A stretch of DNA of 64,000 nucleotides. Origin: Plantago ovata (lineage: Eukaryota; Streptophyta; Magnoliopsida; Lamiales; Plantaginaceae). Location of the stretch: contig CM051455.1 in the NCBI GenBank assembly GCA_028274465.1, positions 45,525,129 through 45,589,128 on the forward strand, in the 5' to 3' direction. Positions 1 to 14,040 of this stretch are shown piece after piece (position 1 is the first letter of the stretch; each line of letters begins with the position of its first letter). The notes beneath the pieces are model-generated. The model was not told where the DNA came from. It ran no database searches and saw nothing but the letters and a program-made list of their open reading frames with translations. Position numbers and translations under genes: made by a program.

Positions 1-2280
1 TGTTCCAAAGTGATCCAAACTCCTTCTAAGGCCATATTTTGCACTTCCCAAGTCTCAGGAACCTCCGGTTACTCCATGGAAAAGTCAAGTCTTCAAAGTA
101 AGCTCAAATTGCACCAAAATAAGCTTATTTTACGCTATTTCACCACAATGCATCGCGGGAACCGTGTGACACAAAACATATCAAAAATATTTCTTACTAA
201 ATACAAAGTAATATAACAATAAAAGGTCGAAATAGAGTCTTAATGACGGGTACTAATTGGATGACAATATTTGGAGAAGAGGGGAAGGAGAAAAAAAGAC
301 AGAAAAAAAAAAAAGAATTCGATGAAGCCTTCTCTTCGCCTCACACAAAGACTGAAATCCATCCTGAGCCCTTTCTTTCACCTCCCATCTCTGGTCGTCT
401 TCGTCTAGGTTTTACTTTGTTCTTTTTGTCACGATCCCCTTGCATTCTTTCAAAACCCGAGAAATAGGGAAAAACAGTGCACCGGAAAAGAAGGGGAACT
501 GAGTCTAAGACATCGATTTCATATCTAGTTGCATCACTATTTTGCCTTCGATAATCACTATTTTGCCTTCGATAAGAGTTTCACTTGAATAAATAATGTG
601 TTGATTTACCCCATTCCCCTTTTTGGTCGGAAGGAGCAACCAAACCAGTCCAATACTTGCATTTTCCCTGGCCTATTCGCATTAATGATGACCTTTCTTA
701 TTTTGTATTATGATCTTCTTATTTATAAGAGATTAGTTGAAGGACCCAAGAGAACCATACTGTTAAGGATACATTGTCTATCTATCTTTTCTTTTTTTTG
801 GTACAGGTCTATCTATCTTTTCTCTTAAAGAACCTAGTTTGAAAATAGTGCCTGTGGACAAATAATGAAGGGCATAAGCAGGAGTATCAATAGTACATAG
901 TATTGTCCGATGAGCTCTCCGAATGAAGAGGGTGATATTCTTTTTGCAATTCGTCCATTCCATCCCACCATATGATCTCATGCTCCAGTGGTGGAGCCCT
1001 ATCTTTTCAGGGTCTTGTTCGGCGGTATCTTATGTGTCAGCAGTGACAACTCTAGTTATTTAAAAATATGACTTAAATGCGTGTTTGGCTGTGATGAGAG
1101 AGACAAGGTAATGATATGGTATGGTCAACGTTTTTTTTCATAGAATGGAATTGGATGTAATCAAATTTAAAATGATCTCTTATATGTAAAATGACTATGT
1201 AGCAGGGGGTCTATATATATGTAATAATTCAATAAACACGTACGTAAAAATGTTTTAAAATTGAAGATAGATTACATTTGAATTTATTAAAGATAGGTAA
1301 ATCATGACAATACGAACAGATTACTGAACAGTAAACACCAATAACGCGCCTGCTGATGCAAATTGTTGAGGGCAAGGGAGAAAATACAACAAATGGAAAG
1401 AAAGAACCCCAATTGGTGCCTAGTAACTGGACACTGATGAAGTGACAATTTATTTCTAAGCCGGCCTAGTACTATTTAACAACAATATTTAGTGAGAAGC
1501 CACCTTAAATAATTAAATAAATAAATCTAAATACGCCAAAGTAACGAAAATGCGAATAATAACGTCCAATTAGAGCACTTAAAATCGTTGTCAAGGAAAT
1601 CGTCCCACTAATGATCAATAAAGCATATCCCGAAAATAGATTCTCTATATATGGAAATGGAAGCACAATCATTGAAGCAAAAGAGGAAATCGGATAAATT
1701 TCTCCATTCAGTACAGGATATCCGAATATCCCTGCCATTATTCCCATTCAGTCTTCAGAATCCGTTACATTTTAATAATACATGCATTCGTATTACTATG
1801 TTTTTACATTAATTTGGTAAAAAATTCGTGAAAGAATATCCAAATTTAAGAGTGTTATTTTTTAATGATTTTAACTTAACTTTTAATAGGCTTATTTGGT
1901 GAAAGAAAAAACAGAACCAAAAGAATATACAGAGCAAAGCTCCATTTTAAGCTATCGAGAATTTCTCTTCATCTCTTGATCCAATAAATTCACTGTCACA
2001 GAAAATACTTTTTCAGTTCGATAGATTTAATCATTTAATGAAAAAGGTATATAAAACAGTAAAAAGTAGAGATCAAAGCCAAAATGTGAAACCTCAATTT
2101 ACTTCATTCATAGAACAATGTAAACATTGATTTACAATAGAGACCCAGCAAGAACCAAACTCAGAGAACCATAACCATAACAAGGAACCATAGAACAAAA
2201 ACATGACGGTGACAAGTAACCATAGGACATGACCAGAACAGACCCAAACCATAACATTAATTAATACTAAACCAGCTCTC
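1..2280. other. Stretch with no recognised gene
   Basis: I see only short open frames without recognisable domains. An 80-codon minus-strand frame near 1505-1747 is hydrophobic but matches nothing I know. The stretch 2080-2280 is probably the 3' untranslated and downstream flank of the glycine-rich protein gene that reads leftward from 3147. Confidence 0.4.
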
Positions 2281-2301
2281 TAATTGCTGATTACTCATAA
2301 T

Positions 2302-3147
2302 CTAATCTCTCCAGTTGCCACCGGAGTCTCCACCTCTGCTGGAGTAGCCACGGTCACCACCGCCTCCATAGCCACCACTTCTGCCACCACCATAACCGCC
2401 GCCACCACCTTCACGGCGGCCATAACCACCACCACCGCCTCCTCCGTATCCGCCACCTCCTTCACGGCGGCCATATCCACCGCCACCGCCTCCTCCGTAT
2501 CCTCCGCCACCGCCTTCACGGCGACCTCCACGGAAGCCACCACCTCCGCCACCGCTTCCGCGTGACTGAGCCTCGTTCACGGTGATGTTGCGACCTTCGA
2601 GATCCTGACCGTTCATGCCTTCAATTGCGTCTCTCATTGCCTGTTCATCTCTGAACGTTACGAATCCGAATCCCCTGGATCGTCCGGTTTCACGATCGTT
2701 CACAATCTGTTCAGATCCAAAAAAATCGATACACAAAACATCAGATCCGGCACATAAATCTCAATCGAATAAAAAATCAAATAAAAAAATTGAAGAAAAT
2801 TCATTAAAAAAATCAAAAAGCTGAAAAGCGACAATTCGATCTTCACAACACTCGGATCAAGTGAGAAAAGATAGAACGTACCGTTCCAGAGAAAAGTTTA
2901 TAGTAACAGAGAGAGATTGTAACACAATAGTAACACAGTGACAGAGTAACAGAGTAACAGAGAACAGTAACACAATCAGATCAGAGATCGAGGAATCAGG
3001 TTTTTACGGAACCGATCTCGGCGAGAAAATGACCTTCGATTCGACGACTTCGCCATACTGAGAGAAAGCTTGCTCGAGAGACTGATCAGTGGTGGCCCAG
3101 GCCAATCCACCGACGAAACATCTATACTCAACATCAGCTGAAGCCAT
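2302..3147 (-). CDS. Glycine-rich RNA-binding protein, GRP7/GRP8 type (RRM plus glycine-rich tail), two exons
   Basis: The protein has one N-terminal RNA recognition motif and a glycine/tyrosine/arginine-rich tail, like Arabidopsis AtGRP7 and AtGRP8. Those shuttle between nucleus and cytoplasm and act in splicing, mRNA export, cold response and circadian feedback. Exon 1 is 3034-3147 (38 codons, starting [19 protein letters not shown], with RNP2 CFVGGL). Exon 2 is 2302-2706 (134 residues plus stop, starting [18 protein letters not shown], with RNP1 RGFGFVTF). The 327-base intron has GT at 3033 and CAG at 2707 and splits the RRM where the family intron lies. Predicted length is 172 residues. 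The tail, about residues 87-172, is GGGGGYG-type repeats with RREGGGG blocks and ends GGNWRD. The start is the only ATG before the conserved N terminus. A TATA box lies about 80 bases upstream. Family and exon structure are very secure; the exact orthologue (GRP7 or GRP8) cannot be told. Confidence 0.95.
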
Positions 3148-3226
3148 TTTTTTTTAGAGCTGATAAAATTGATTAGAGAAGGATAAGAGAAGAGGAGTGA
3201 TGGATATGAACTGAGATTTGGGGGGG

Positions 3227-3236
3227 ATTATATAGG
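3227..3236 (-). promoter_or_regulatory. TATA box of the glycine-rich RNA-binding protein gene
   Basis: On the minus strand the sequence reads CCTATATAAT, about 80 bases before the ATG at 3147. That leaves room for a 5' untranslated leader of roughly 50 bases. Confidence 0.6.
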
Positions 3237-3245
3237 TGGAAAACC

Positions 3246-3254
3246 TAGGGTTTG
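3246..3254 (-). promoter_or_regulatory. Telo-box-like element upstream of the TATA box
   Basis: The minus strand reads AAACCCTAG. Telo-boxes (AAACCCTA core) are common near the start of plant genes for translation and RNA-handling proteins. Here the element sits about 10 bases upstream of the TATA box. Function is inferred from the motif and its position only. Confidence 0.35.
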
Positions 3255-3259
3255 GTTGA

Positions 3260-5020
3260 TGGATTTTGAGCGGCGCAATTGAGTTTGTTGGAGATATTTT
3301 CGTGACTATAGTTAGTTGAGAGGTTAACTCTGGTTGAATCAGGGTTGGTTAGTTAGATATTTTCGAGGGATTGCCTAGATATTTTTGGTATTGTCAATAT
3401 TTGGGAAATTGATTTTTTTTGGTATTGCGCGTCTCACTCTCGTGCGTTATTCATGTTTGGGTTGGGCTTTTTTCAAAGTCCAGTATATCTCAGGCCTGAA
3501 AACCCCAATTTCGGTTCAAATTGTAGGGTAGCTCAGTCTTACACTACCAGTCGTCCACCATGGTTCAAAATTCTAGCCCAGATAGCCTTTTCAAATTGCA
3601 AGAAAAGCTATTCCCAACATTTCTAATTCTACTATTCTAGCCGAGTCCTCTTTATCTTTATGTTTTAGGTTTTGTTATCTTTGTTTAAAAAAAATTATAC
3701 GGAACCAAATTACTATATTATATGGATATGAATTGAACTTATTTGTAGTTATTGGTTTGAGTTACTAGAGCAAACACAACTCTACCCTCAACACCAATTC
3801 ACAACTTCGAAGTAATGAGACAGTTGAAGAACAAAAAAAAGACGAAAAAGGAAAGAGTAATATGAAACCAGATGAAAAACTATAAGAACAAACAAGATTT
3901 TACGTGGTTCAATTTTGAGAAACCTACATCTACGGAGTTCATAAGATCTCAATCCACTACCGAGCAAGATGAATACAAAAGACTGTTTTACAAGATAATC
4001 TACATAAAAACTGAAATAATTTCTTCATGTGCTATCTCACAACTCTCTCACCTAACTCTAGTATCCTTTTTTTTTATCTCCAATAAAATGTATTTTATGA
4101 GAGAGAGCGCGCCAAAGACACAGTTGTTGCTAAGAAGATGATGGGTTCATGAGCTCACACACAATTTGTATGATTGTGATCAACAAACTCATAGCTAGCC
4201 TCTTGTCTTGTAGCTCCAACCTACCAAGGCTTTTCTCAACTTTAGTTCACGCATCTGGTTTGCTTAAATGCCTGTTAAAATAGAGATAACACCACATTAG
4301 TATGAAAAATAAATAAACAAATTTAATTTGAACTAAATGTCTAGAATTAAGATAACACCACAGTAGTATAGAAAACAATTAAACAAATCTAAACTGCGAT
4401 TCGGGTCCTATATGGAAGGATGCTCACGAATCAAGAAATGCGTGATAGTTTGGTTGGGCTTTGAAGAGTCCAATAGAAAAGAGGCCCAATAAGTCCAAAG
4501 TGCTGCCCATGTAATACTACTACAACTTCATGAACAAGCTTTGGTTATAGGCAAGTGCAATTTCCTCCTAACAACATTTTCATTTAGGCATATATCTTCA
4601 TAAAAGTTCTTGCTGATTGGCTTTTAAAGACGGGCCATGAGCATGTGGTCAACTATCAACATAGTTTATGCAAGGATGCTCCTTAATCGGGAAATAACTT
4701 ATTTGCCCAGTGTAATCCGACAATCAATTTATATAATTTTACCATGTGGTGGTGAGTGGTGACAACATTTTATACATGCCAAGAGGAACCTCATATCTAG
4801 CAGGATTAGTAATGTGTTTTGCAATAAAATGTTGTTCCGAATTTTTAAGTCATTTGCAATATATGTCGAGTGTGGTATGTATGTATGTATAAGCTATATA
4901 TATGCACACTCGCTGTGGTGAATCTCGACATGATATGCTGCCCAATACAAAGATTCATTTGGGCCCATAAGCATAAACAAAAGAAAAGGAAAAAAAAAAA
5001 AAAAAGAAACAATGAAATTG
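3260..5020. other. Intergenic stretch, no gene recognised
   Basis: AT-rich sequence. Around 3893-3955 there is a stretch of the type 'tttacgtggttc...cctacatctacgg', which I have often seen in plant dispersed repeats, but its ends cannot be set here. Nothing coding is supported. Confidence 0.35.
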
Positions 5021-5023
5021 GAA

Positions 5024-5438
5024 TTAGAAACTGTTCTTTTCGTCTTAACAAAACTGAACAGATGTGAACTAAATTGAACAAAACTGAATGAAGCTGAACA
5101 GTACATAATTGAATTTATTTATAGTATAAAATATAACTAAGCAAATGTGAACAAAACTGAACCGAATAGATCTGAACAGAATTGAATTGAACTTAATTGA
5201 ACTGAAAATAATGAGTTTTCAGACGAAGAGAACAGAGCCTAAGAAACTGTTCTTTTCGTCTGAACATAACTGGACTGAATTGAACAGGCCTAAATGAAGC
5301 TGAACTGAACAAAATTATTTGTAGTGCTAGTAGAAAATATAACTAAGCAAGTTTGAATAGCACTGAACTGAATTGAATGAACCTGAACTGAACTGTACTA
5401 AAAAGAATGAGTTTTCAGATGAAGAGAACATAGCCTAA
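5024..5438. repeat. Two abutting copies of a CTGAA-rich MITE
   Basis: Copy 1 runs from about 5024 to 5243 and copy 2 from about 5239 to 5438. Each starts with a form of GAAACTGTTCTTTTCGTCT and ends with a near reverse complement (TTTTCAGACGAAGAGAACA in copy 1). The interiors are mostly degenerate CTGAA/CTGAACTG repeats. The shared junction suggests tandem duplication or insertion of one copy at the end of the other. No coding capacity. Similar CTGAACTGAA repeats are known to me from Caryophyllales genomes, which is a weak hint to the lineage. Confidence 0.55.
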
Positions 5439-5439
5439 C

Positions 5440-7910
5440 TATCAACTTGTTCACAGTAGTTAACAAAGCTTATGGTGTTTATGATTTTGTAGTTGTTTTA
5501 GATCTCAATTCAAATAGTACTAGTTTCAAAGTACTGTAAATTCATCCAAATAGACTACATGTGTGTGATATCGAGGAAGCTTTGGCAATCATTGTTTAAT
5601 GAATTCTACAAAACTTGGCACAAAATCAGGGAAAAATGCATAGATGTACCATGTGTTCTTTGAAATGCATAGATGAACACAGTGTAAATCTACATAACCT
5701 TGAGTCCCTGATGTAGAAATTATGTTTAAAATGCTAACATGAGAGCACCACAGAGAAGTTTAACCTTGCGTGAGACTATAAGCAAATTCTGTCACTTTGT
5801 GGTTTAGGCCGATTATGTCTCTTGTAATCTCATTGTTTACTCGTGTTTTTTATCCGTTTAATGAAATTGTAGCCGTTTCAGGAAAAAAGAAAGAATTTTT
5901 TTTAAAAAACTTGTGTTTTAAAAAACCCATGGAATACTAAATTTTCCTGGGTCAGCATAGCACAATACTCCAATGCGAACATGATAGCCAAGTTAGGCTA
6001 CGAAGGAGACTCGTAGGAATTATGAGAATCACACATCCACATAGATCCAACGTTTTCTTGTGTATGATATGATGTAATTTTCACAGGCCCGACTATAAGC
6101 AGGTGCAGTCAGCCCAACGGAACAGGGTCACCTATTCCCAGGGGCCTCCAGGCCCAATTATTCGAGGCCCAGTACTATGCTTCTGATATTATTTAAAAAA
6201 ATAATTAATAATATAAGAACAGATCAAAACGCCTCTTCTCCAGTAAGAAGCACGCGATTTCTCTCATTGTCTTCAACAGAAAACCTTTCTCTATGACTAC
6301 CCGTCACTTCTCAACAACATCTATCGATCAATGATCAAATTCTCTACTTTCTCGGGAAAGGGTCGTTGCTTTGGTTTGGGTATAAATAAGATGTATTGCA
6401 ATCTTATCATATCCAATTCCAATCATCTTCCTTTTCTCTTAAATCTGATTCAGTTAGATTGATTTCAAAAATCAAGTAAAGCAAAGATTTCAATTGTCAA
6501 TACGCCCAATTGGATTTGGCCTTGGAATTCTAGAGGTAATTTCTAATTTTTTTTTCTGAATTTGTTCAATTGTCTTTCTTTCTTTGCATCTAGAGTAAAA
6601 GTAGAAGCTAATTGTTATTCAATTTGTTGCCATAACTCCCTGCCAAAACTATTGCGCTGGACTATTGGTAACTTTGAAAGAGTACCAGAGCGCTGAGCTA
6701 TATTAGAAAATAGTTTTAATGACTTGTATTGGATGAGTTTTAATGGGTATTTGATGCTATAAAATTTGATAATTTTATATTATATCATTGTTACGGGCCC
6801 TCATAGGGCCTCATTTGAGTATTGAGTTGAGTATTGGCACAGGACCACCTAAATCTCCAAGACGCCCCTGAATTTTCATGTTATCCCGTTAAAGTAATAC
6901 TACTAGTTATCCAAATACGGTGAATTTTCTCATTCAGTTTATTCTCAAACTCAGTAGTACTTATCTAACAAATGCTCCATTTTTAAAAGATCAAATTTTT
7001 AAAAACTAGAGTTCTTGAATGGAATAAATCAATAAATCCAAACGAAACACGTCTACACGAGCCATCAGAAATTCAGAATCATCCACGATTTAATTACTCA
7101 TCTTACCAGCCTGTTCTAAAAACGGAATCAAACCTTGCACGCATTTTCCAAAAGGAAAATGAAATGAAAAGAATAAAAACAATTAATTACTAGTTCTTGA
7201 AAAGATTAAAGCACCAGTAGTGGAGTTTAGAGCAGATCCACGACCTATTCAATCTTTTCTGACATGTGCTTTACCTTTTTCTAGCCTAAAATAATGATTA
7301 TATCCTCTATATAATCATCAAATAATTATTCACTCACACAGTCACACTCACTCACAGAGCAGCAAAGGCTAATGACACGGCAACAATTAAAAGGACTAGG
7401 TTAATTAATGACTAATTAATCCAGCAAGCAAGCAAATGAGAGGCTAATCATTGACATGACAGAGTGATTCTCCATGATTCCAGATCCACTTTTGCATTTC
7501 TCTACTGTACAAGTACTTAGTTGTTGGACCTTCACACTAGTAGTTGACCATGTTTAATTTGCCTAAATCTAGTGATTGATAGATAGTCTGATAGATAGAT
7601 AGATAATCAACCACCACTCAACCTATAGGCATTCAGCATTCTGCATCTCATATGAGTCTAGTGACAAACAAGCATGTATCCATCCCCTATAGTTAAATCT
7701 TTCAATTTTGGATAAATCGGTATTCCATTTTTATGATACATTCAAGTCGCTTGGGCAACATGAACCCACTATTTTGGTCATTGTGAACTCGAGTGCACAA
7801 TGGAGTAGTCTTGTTCATGGTTTCCAATTAAAAAACTTCACGTTGAAACATTGATGCTTTTTAGTTTTTGTTTAGACTTTCATTGATATTTAATTCGAAC
7901 AAATTACTAT
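5440..7910. other. Intergenic stretch, no gene recognised
   Basis: AT-rich sequence with only short open frames. Around 6230-6540 there is a pyrimidine-rich stretch resembling a plant 5' leader, but no following coding frame could be supported. Confidence 0.35.
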
Positions 7911-7919
7911 TGAATGGAG

Positions 7920-8955
7920 CAAAGAACTATTGAAATTGGATGCAATTGTTTCCATTGCCTAAAAAGGTGATACGGAAGATTGAAGCACATTGTAGAACCT
8001 TTTTATGGAGTGGATCATCTAATTTAAATAAAAAGGCGCCTATTGCTTGGTCTAGTGCTTGTGTGTTTGTGAGCCAAAGAATCAAGGAGGACAGAATGTT
8101 ATTTGTTTGGAGGAATGAAATGTTGCTACAAGTACAAAATTGTTGTGGCACATAAGTATGAAGACTGATAATTATGGGTTAGATGAATCCATAGTTATTA
8201 TTTGAAGGGGATAGATGTTGAAAATTATTCTCCTACGACTTCTTGTTCCAGAATTATGCGCAAAATTCTGAAAGTAAGGGAGCAACTGAAAGTAAGGGAG
8301 CAAGTGTTGCAACTGTTGACCTGGGCGTATTCACGACAAATTGGACAGTTTAATACCAGGGAAGTATACGCAGAATTGCGTGGTAACATGCCTCATGTAC
8401 ATTGGCGCAAGGTAATGTTCGGAAACATAGCACGATCGCGAACAATTTTTGTTTTTGGATGACCTGTCTGAACCGTCTGTATACTCGTGATTGATTGGTT
8501 AATTAGTATGGGTATAACGCAAGATGAGTCTTGCCTGTTCTGTGGGAAGTTGGAAAGCACGCAACACCTGTTTTTTGCCTGCAGAAATACGACATTGGTC
8601 TGGAGCAGAATATTGGCCTGGATGCATATTATTCATCGACTACTGAATATGGCTTTCACGGAGACACTTTATGCAATCTGGAGGGTGCGAAATAGGAAGC
8701 TATTTAATCAGGAACCTTTCAATTTGCATATAGCTGACAAGATTAAAAGCATTGTCAAAATTCGTTGTATAGGGGTTGATAAGCTTCTTACTGTTATAGC
8801 TTATAGCTTATAGTGCATATAGAAAATTAGCCTAGTCAAGGTGTGAATTGTAATGGCTTTGATTATAGATTGTCTGAATCTTAGGATCGACGTCTGTATT
8901 GTCTGGTTTTGAAATAAAAGTAAACAATTTTGGTTAAAAAAATAAATAAAATACT
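7920..8955 (+). mobile_element. Degenerate non-LTR retrotransposon (LINE) 3' part: end of reverse transcriptase plus zf-RVT domain
   Basis: Frame pieces match the C-terminal part of plant LINE ORF2. At 7940-8150 the pattern QLFPLPKKVIRKIEAHCRTF then FLWSG matches the region after the RT catalytic core. At 8290-8660 pieces in shifted frames match the zinc-binding RT domain (zf-RVT), with the cysteine/histidine array CLFCGKLESTQHLFFAC. The frame is broken by stops and at least two frameshifts, so this is dead. An A-rich tail lies near 8936-8955. A weak candidate target duplication (CTATTGAATG near 7907, CTGTTGAATG near 8954) has one mismatch. No RNase H domain is seen. The element is strongly 5'-truncated compared with a full LINE of 5-7 kb. 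Confidence 0.75.
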
Positions 8956-8959
8956 GTTG

Positions 8960-11232
<2,273 letters not shown>

Positions 11233-11502
11233 CGTTTAGATTCTAATAATAAGTGGAAAATAATATGACATGGGAGATAGTTTCAAAGGATTTCACTACT
11301 ATGACCGACTGCACCAACATATAACATACTTCTCAAATCTCATTTGCAAATTTTCATTTGATAAATGTTGATTCTCTTAAGGCTCCGAAGTCAAATGGAG
11401 TTTTACAAAAGACAACATTTACTAAATATGAAGCTTCAAATGGGATTGATGGAGTAAGTATATGATAGTTCATGTATACGTACCATATAGGGTCCATATA
11501 GA

Positions 11503-13751
11503 GAGTTAGACCACTCCTTATGATTATGACTGGGGCTCAATTGGGAGTCTTTTTTTTTCTTTTTTTTGAAAGGTTCCAATAAGCTAAACTATTGCAAGAG
11601 AGTACTTGCCCGAGTACAAGTTCGAGTGGCCTTACGATACAAGAACGACAAAAGCCAAAGGGGAGCATAATCCCAAACATACAAGAACAGACAGTGGGAT
11701 ACATTCAAAAAGGGAGGGGGCAAAAGACAAGGATGAAGTCCCTCCGCTGGAACAAACTTAGCACTTCCCAACTTCGCAAGATAGTCCGCTGCACTGTTGA
11801 GCTCCCGGTAGACAAAAAATTAGGTGATGGTCTCAAATCGCTACTCCAGGAGTGCTACATTCTGGAATAGCGCATGCTTTCCCGCTACTGGTACCATTGT
11901 CCTGTTAAGACAATTAACAACATACTCAGAATCTGAAAAAATAGCTAGCTTGGAGATATTGAAATTGTTAGCTAAGGAAAGTCCTATCCTGATTGCCCAG
12001 AACTCGGCCGTGTTGTGGTCAGTGAAGCCTATGTAGCTAGATGAAACTTGCAATACTCTACCATTGTTAGCTCTCAACACCGTACCTATGCCTGCACTAC
12101 CTGGGCTGCCTCTAGCCGAACCATCCCTATGAAGTATAAAGAAATCCTCAGGGGGAGGAGTAAAATGGCAGTCCACTTCATATGGAACACGAGGTTTGGG
12201 AGGTGTTTTGATAAGATTTAACTCTTTTAATAGTTTCTTTCCAGATTTGAGTTTGGTTAATTGGAATGTTGTTAAAAATGAAATTATTTCTACTATTCCA
12301 CATTAACCAAAAAGCCGTTAAAATTATTAATTGGTTGTTACTGTTAAGAGGGAGGTTTAAAAGGCAGAGAGAAAGACTACCTTGTGTAAGGCAGTCGTGT
12401 CTTGGGAAAAGGAGTTGCCGAAGGAAATAGTAGGTCGGGCACTCAAAAAAGATGTGGTGAATTGTTTCCTCATCTTGATTGCAAAAGGGACAATTTGGAT
12501 TATCAACCAAGTTTTGTCGCCAGAGTCTACTGCGAGTAGGAAGTCGATCATGGAGTCCAAGCCAATGGAAAAGTCTGATCCGAGAAGAAGAGCGCAGACT
12601 CCAAATTCATCTCCAAGGCCAGTGTGGGCCGGCGTTATTGGCCTGCAGTAGAAAGCGGTAAGTGCTTTTGACATTGAAAAGGCCATTAGAGGACCAGGCC
12701 CAAACAAAATGATCAAGCCTACAAAACGCATGTAAGGGGCAACCGGAGATAAGGTTAAAGATTTCTGTTGGAAGGAGATTATTGAGACGATCAAGATTCC
12801 AAGTGTTAGTAAGAGGATTGATAAAATCGGAGATGGTTGCAAACTCAAGGTCAGGAGGAATATCTTGGACGAAATCTCTTAACTTGAAGTTTCGAAGCCA
12901 CCGATGATCCCAGAAGGAAATGGAACTGCCATCACCAATAATCCAACATCTCGAATCGAGGGCATTAGGTATGGGATCAACCATTTGTTTCCAGAGCCAG
13001 CTATGACTTGGACGATGAACGGTAAACTCAAGCTCAACATTGGGAAAATACTTCGCTCGGTAGGTTATGGCCCAAAGCGATTGGTCATTCAAGAGAAGGC
13101 GCCAAACATTTTTTAAGATAAAGGCTTCATTCTGGGTGTGGAGATTTTTGATACCGAGTCCACCTATATCCTTTGGTAGGAAAACTCTCTTCCAACCAAG
13201 TTTAGCTCGGTGATTTGTTTGATTAGTGGCGTTCCACAGAAAGTGATTAGCAACACTGTCAATCCGAGAAATCGTGGAGCACGGAAGCTTGGTAACTGAC
13301 ATAGCATAACTAGGGATGGAGGAGATGACTGATTGGATTAAAGTGGCTCTACCAGCCTGGGAGAGGAGTTTATTATACCAAACATTGACACGGTTATTCA
13401 CCCTATCAATAAAAGCCCCAAAAAAATTGGACTTAAATTGGGAGTCTTCAAACATAAAAGCCCCCCCCCAAAAAATTCCTCACAAATGAAGTCTATGATG
13501 ATTTGGGGCTTATTTGAGGACTTTTTATGGGTCCCATGTGTCACAAATTACTCCATATATCCCATATGTATATTATTTGGAGATTTTCTTGTGAGTCCCA
13601 TATTTTGAGGTTTAAACTCTGGATATTAGTAACCCTTTGCCATGAGTTACTAGTTAGTATCTTCATAACTTTCAATTGGAGTATATTTTGAGCTTAATTG
13701 GACTTCTAGCCTCTAGCCCCAAATAACCCCCTTTATAGGAGTGCTCTGCTG
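11503..13751. repeat. Possible older MITE that received the LINE at 11552-13435
   Basis: The flanks of the LINE look like the two ends of one inverted-repeat element. The left end begins agagttagaccactcctta followed by actggggct. The reverse complement of the right end begins agagcactcctataaa followed by tttggggct. Part of the right flank (atttggggcttatttgagga near 13502) recurs in the small MITE at 20626-20707. The match between the two ends is imperfect, so the borders are tentative. Confidence 0.35.
11552..13435 (-). mobile_element. 5'-truncated LINE with zf-RVT and RNase H domains, flanked by a 13-bp target-site duplication
   Basis: Minus-strand frames give, in order, the end of the reverse transcriptase region (13430-12900, motifs LLSQAGRATLIQSVISSIPS and GLGIKNLHTQNEAFILKNVW), the zinc-binding zf-RVT domain (12650-12350, CPFCNQDEETIHHIFFECP) and an RNase H domain (12176-11841, HRDGSARGSPGSAGIGTVL, then AEFWAIRIGL and FSDSEYVV). 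This order is typical of plant L1-type LINEs that carry an RNase H. The poly-A tail appears as a T-run from 11552. The direct repeat aattgggagtctt occurs exactly at 11539-11551 and 13436-13448, so both borders are firm. The element is cut at its 5' end (no endonuclease, no RT core) and has frameshifts between the blocks, hence inactive. The clean duplication suggests a fairly recent insertion. Confidence 0.9.
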
Positions 13752-14040
13752 TAAGGTGATTCAGTGGAAAAGAATTTGGGTGGTGAAATAGAAATGCAGG
13801 GTTCAATTTTCAACAGAGACATAAAATGTTTTAGATGTGAAGACATAAGATGATATAGATTATTATATAGCACTAATATATAAGTAGTTATAATATTTAC
13901 TGTTTAAAAAAAATTGTACACGTACCATATAATACTACTAAATGAACATATATTATGATGGAGATAATTACATGATAGCACCTCCTTGTGAGGTTGTATT
14001 TCATTAAAAAAAACCTTAAATTATCAAGGGCTTATATCAC

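Noticed and set aside
1505-1747. 80-codon hydrophobic minus-strand frame, possibly a small membrane protein
   Set aside because: No recognised family, no clear promoter or neighbouring exon, and AT-rich DNA easily gives hydrophobic frames.
2284-2565. Open frames rich in Thr/Ala/Ser (plus) and Ala/Val (minus) over the glycine-rich gene
   Set aside because: They are other-frame readings of the GGY-repeat coding sequence of the glycine-rich RNA-binding protein.
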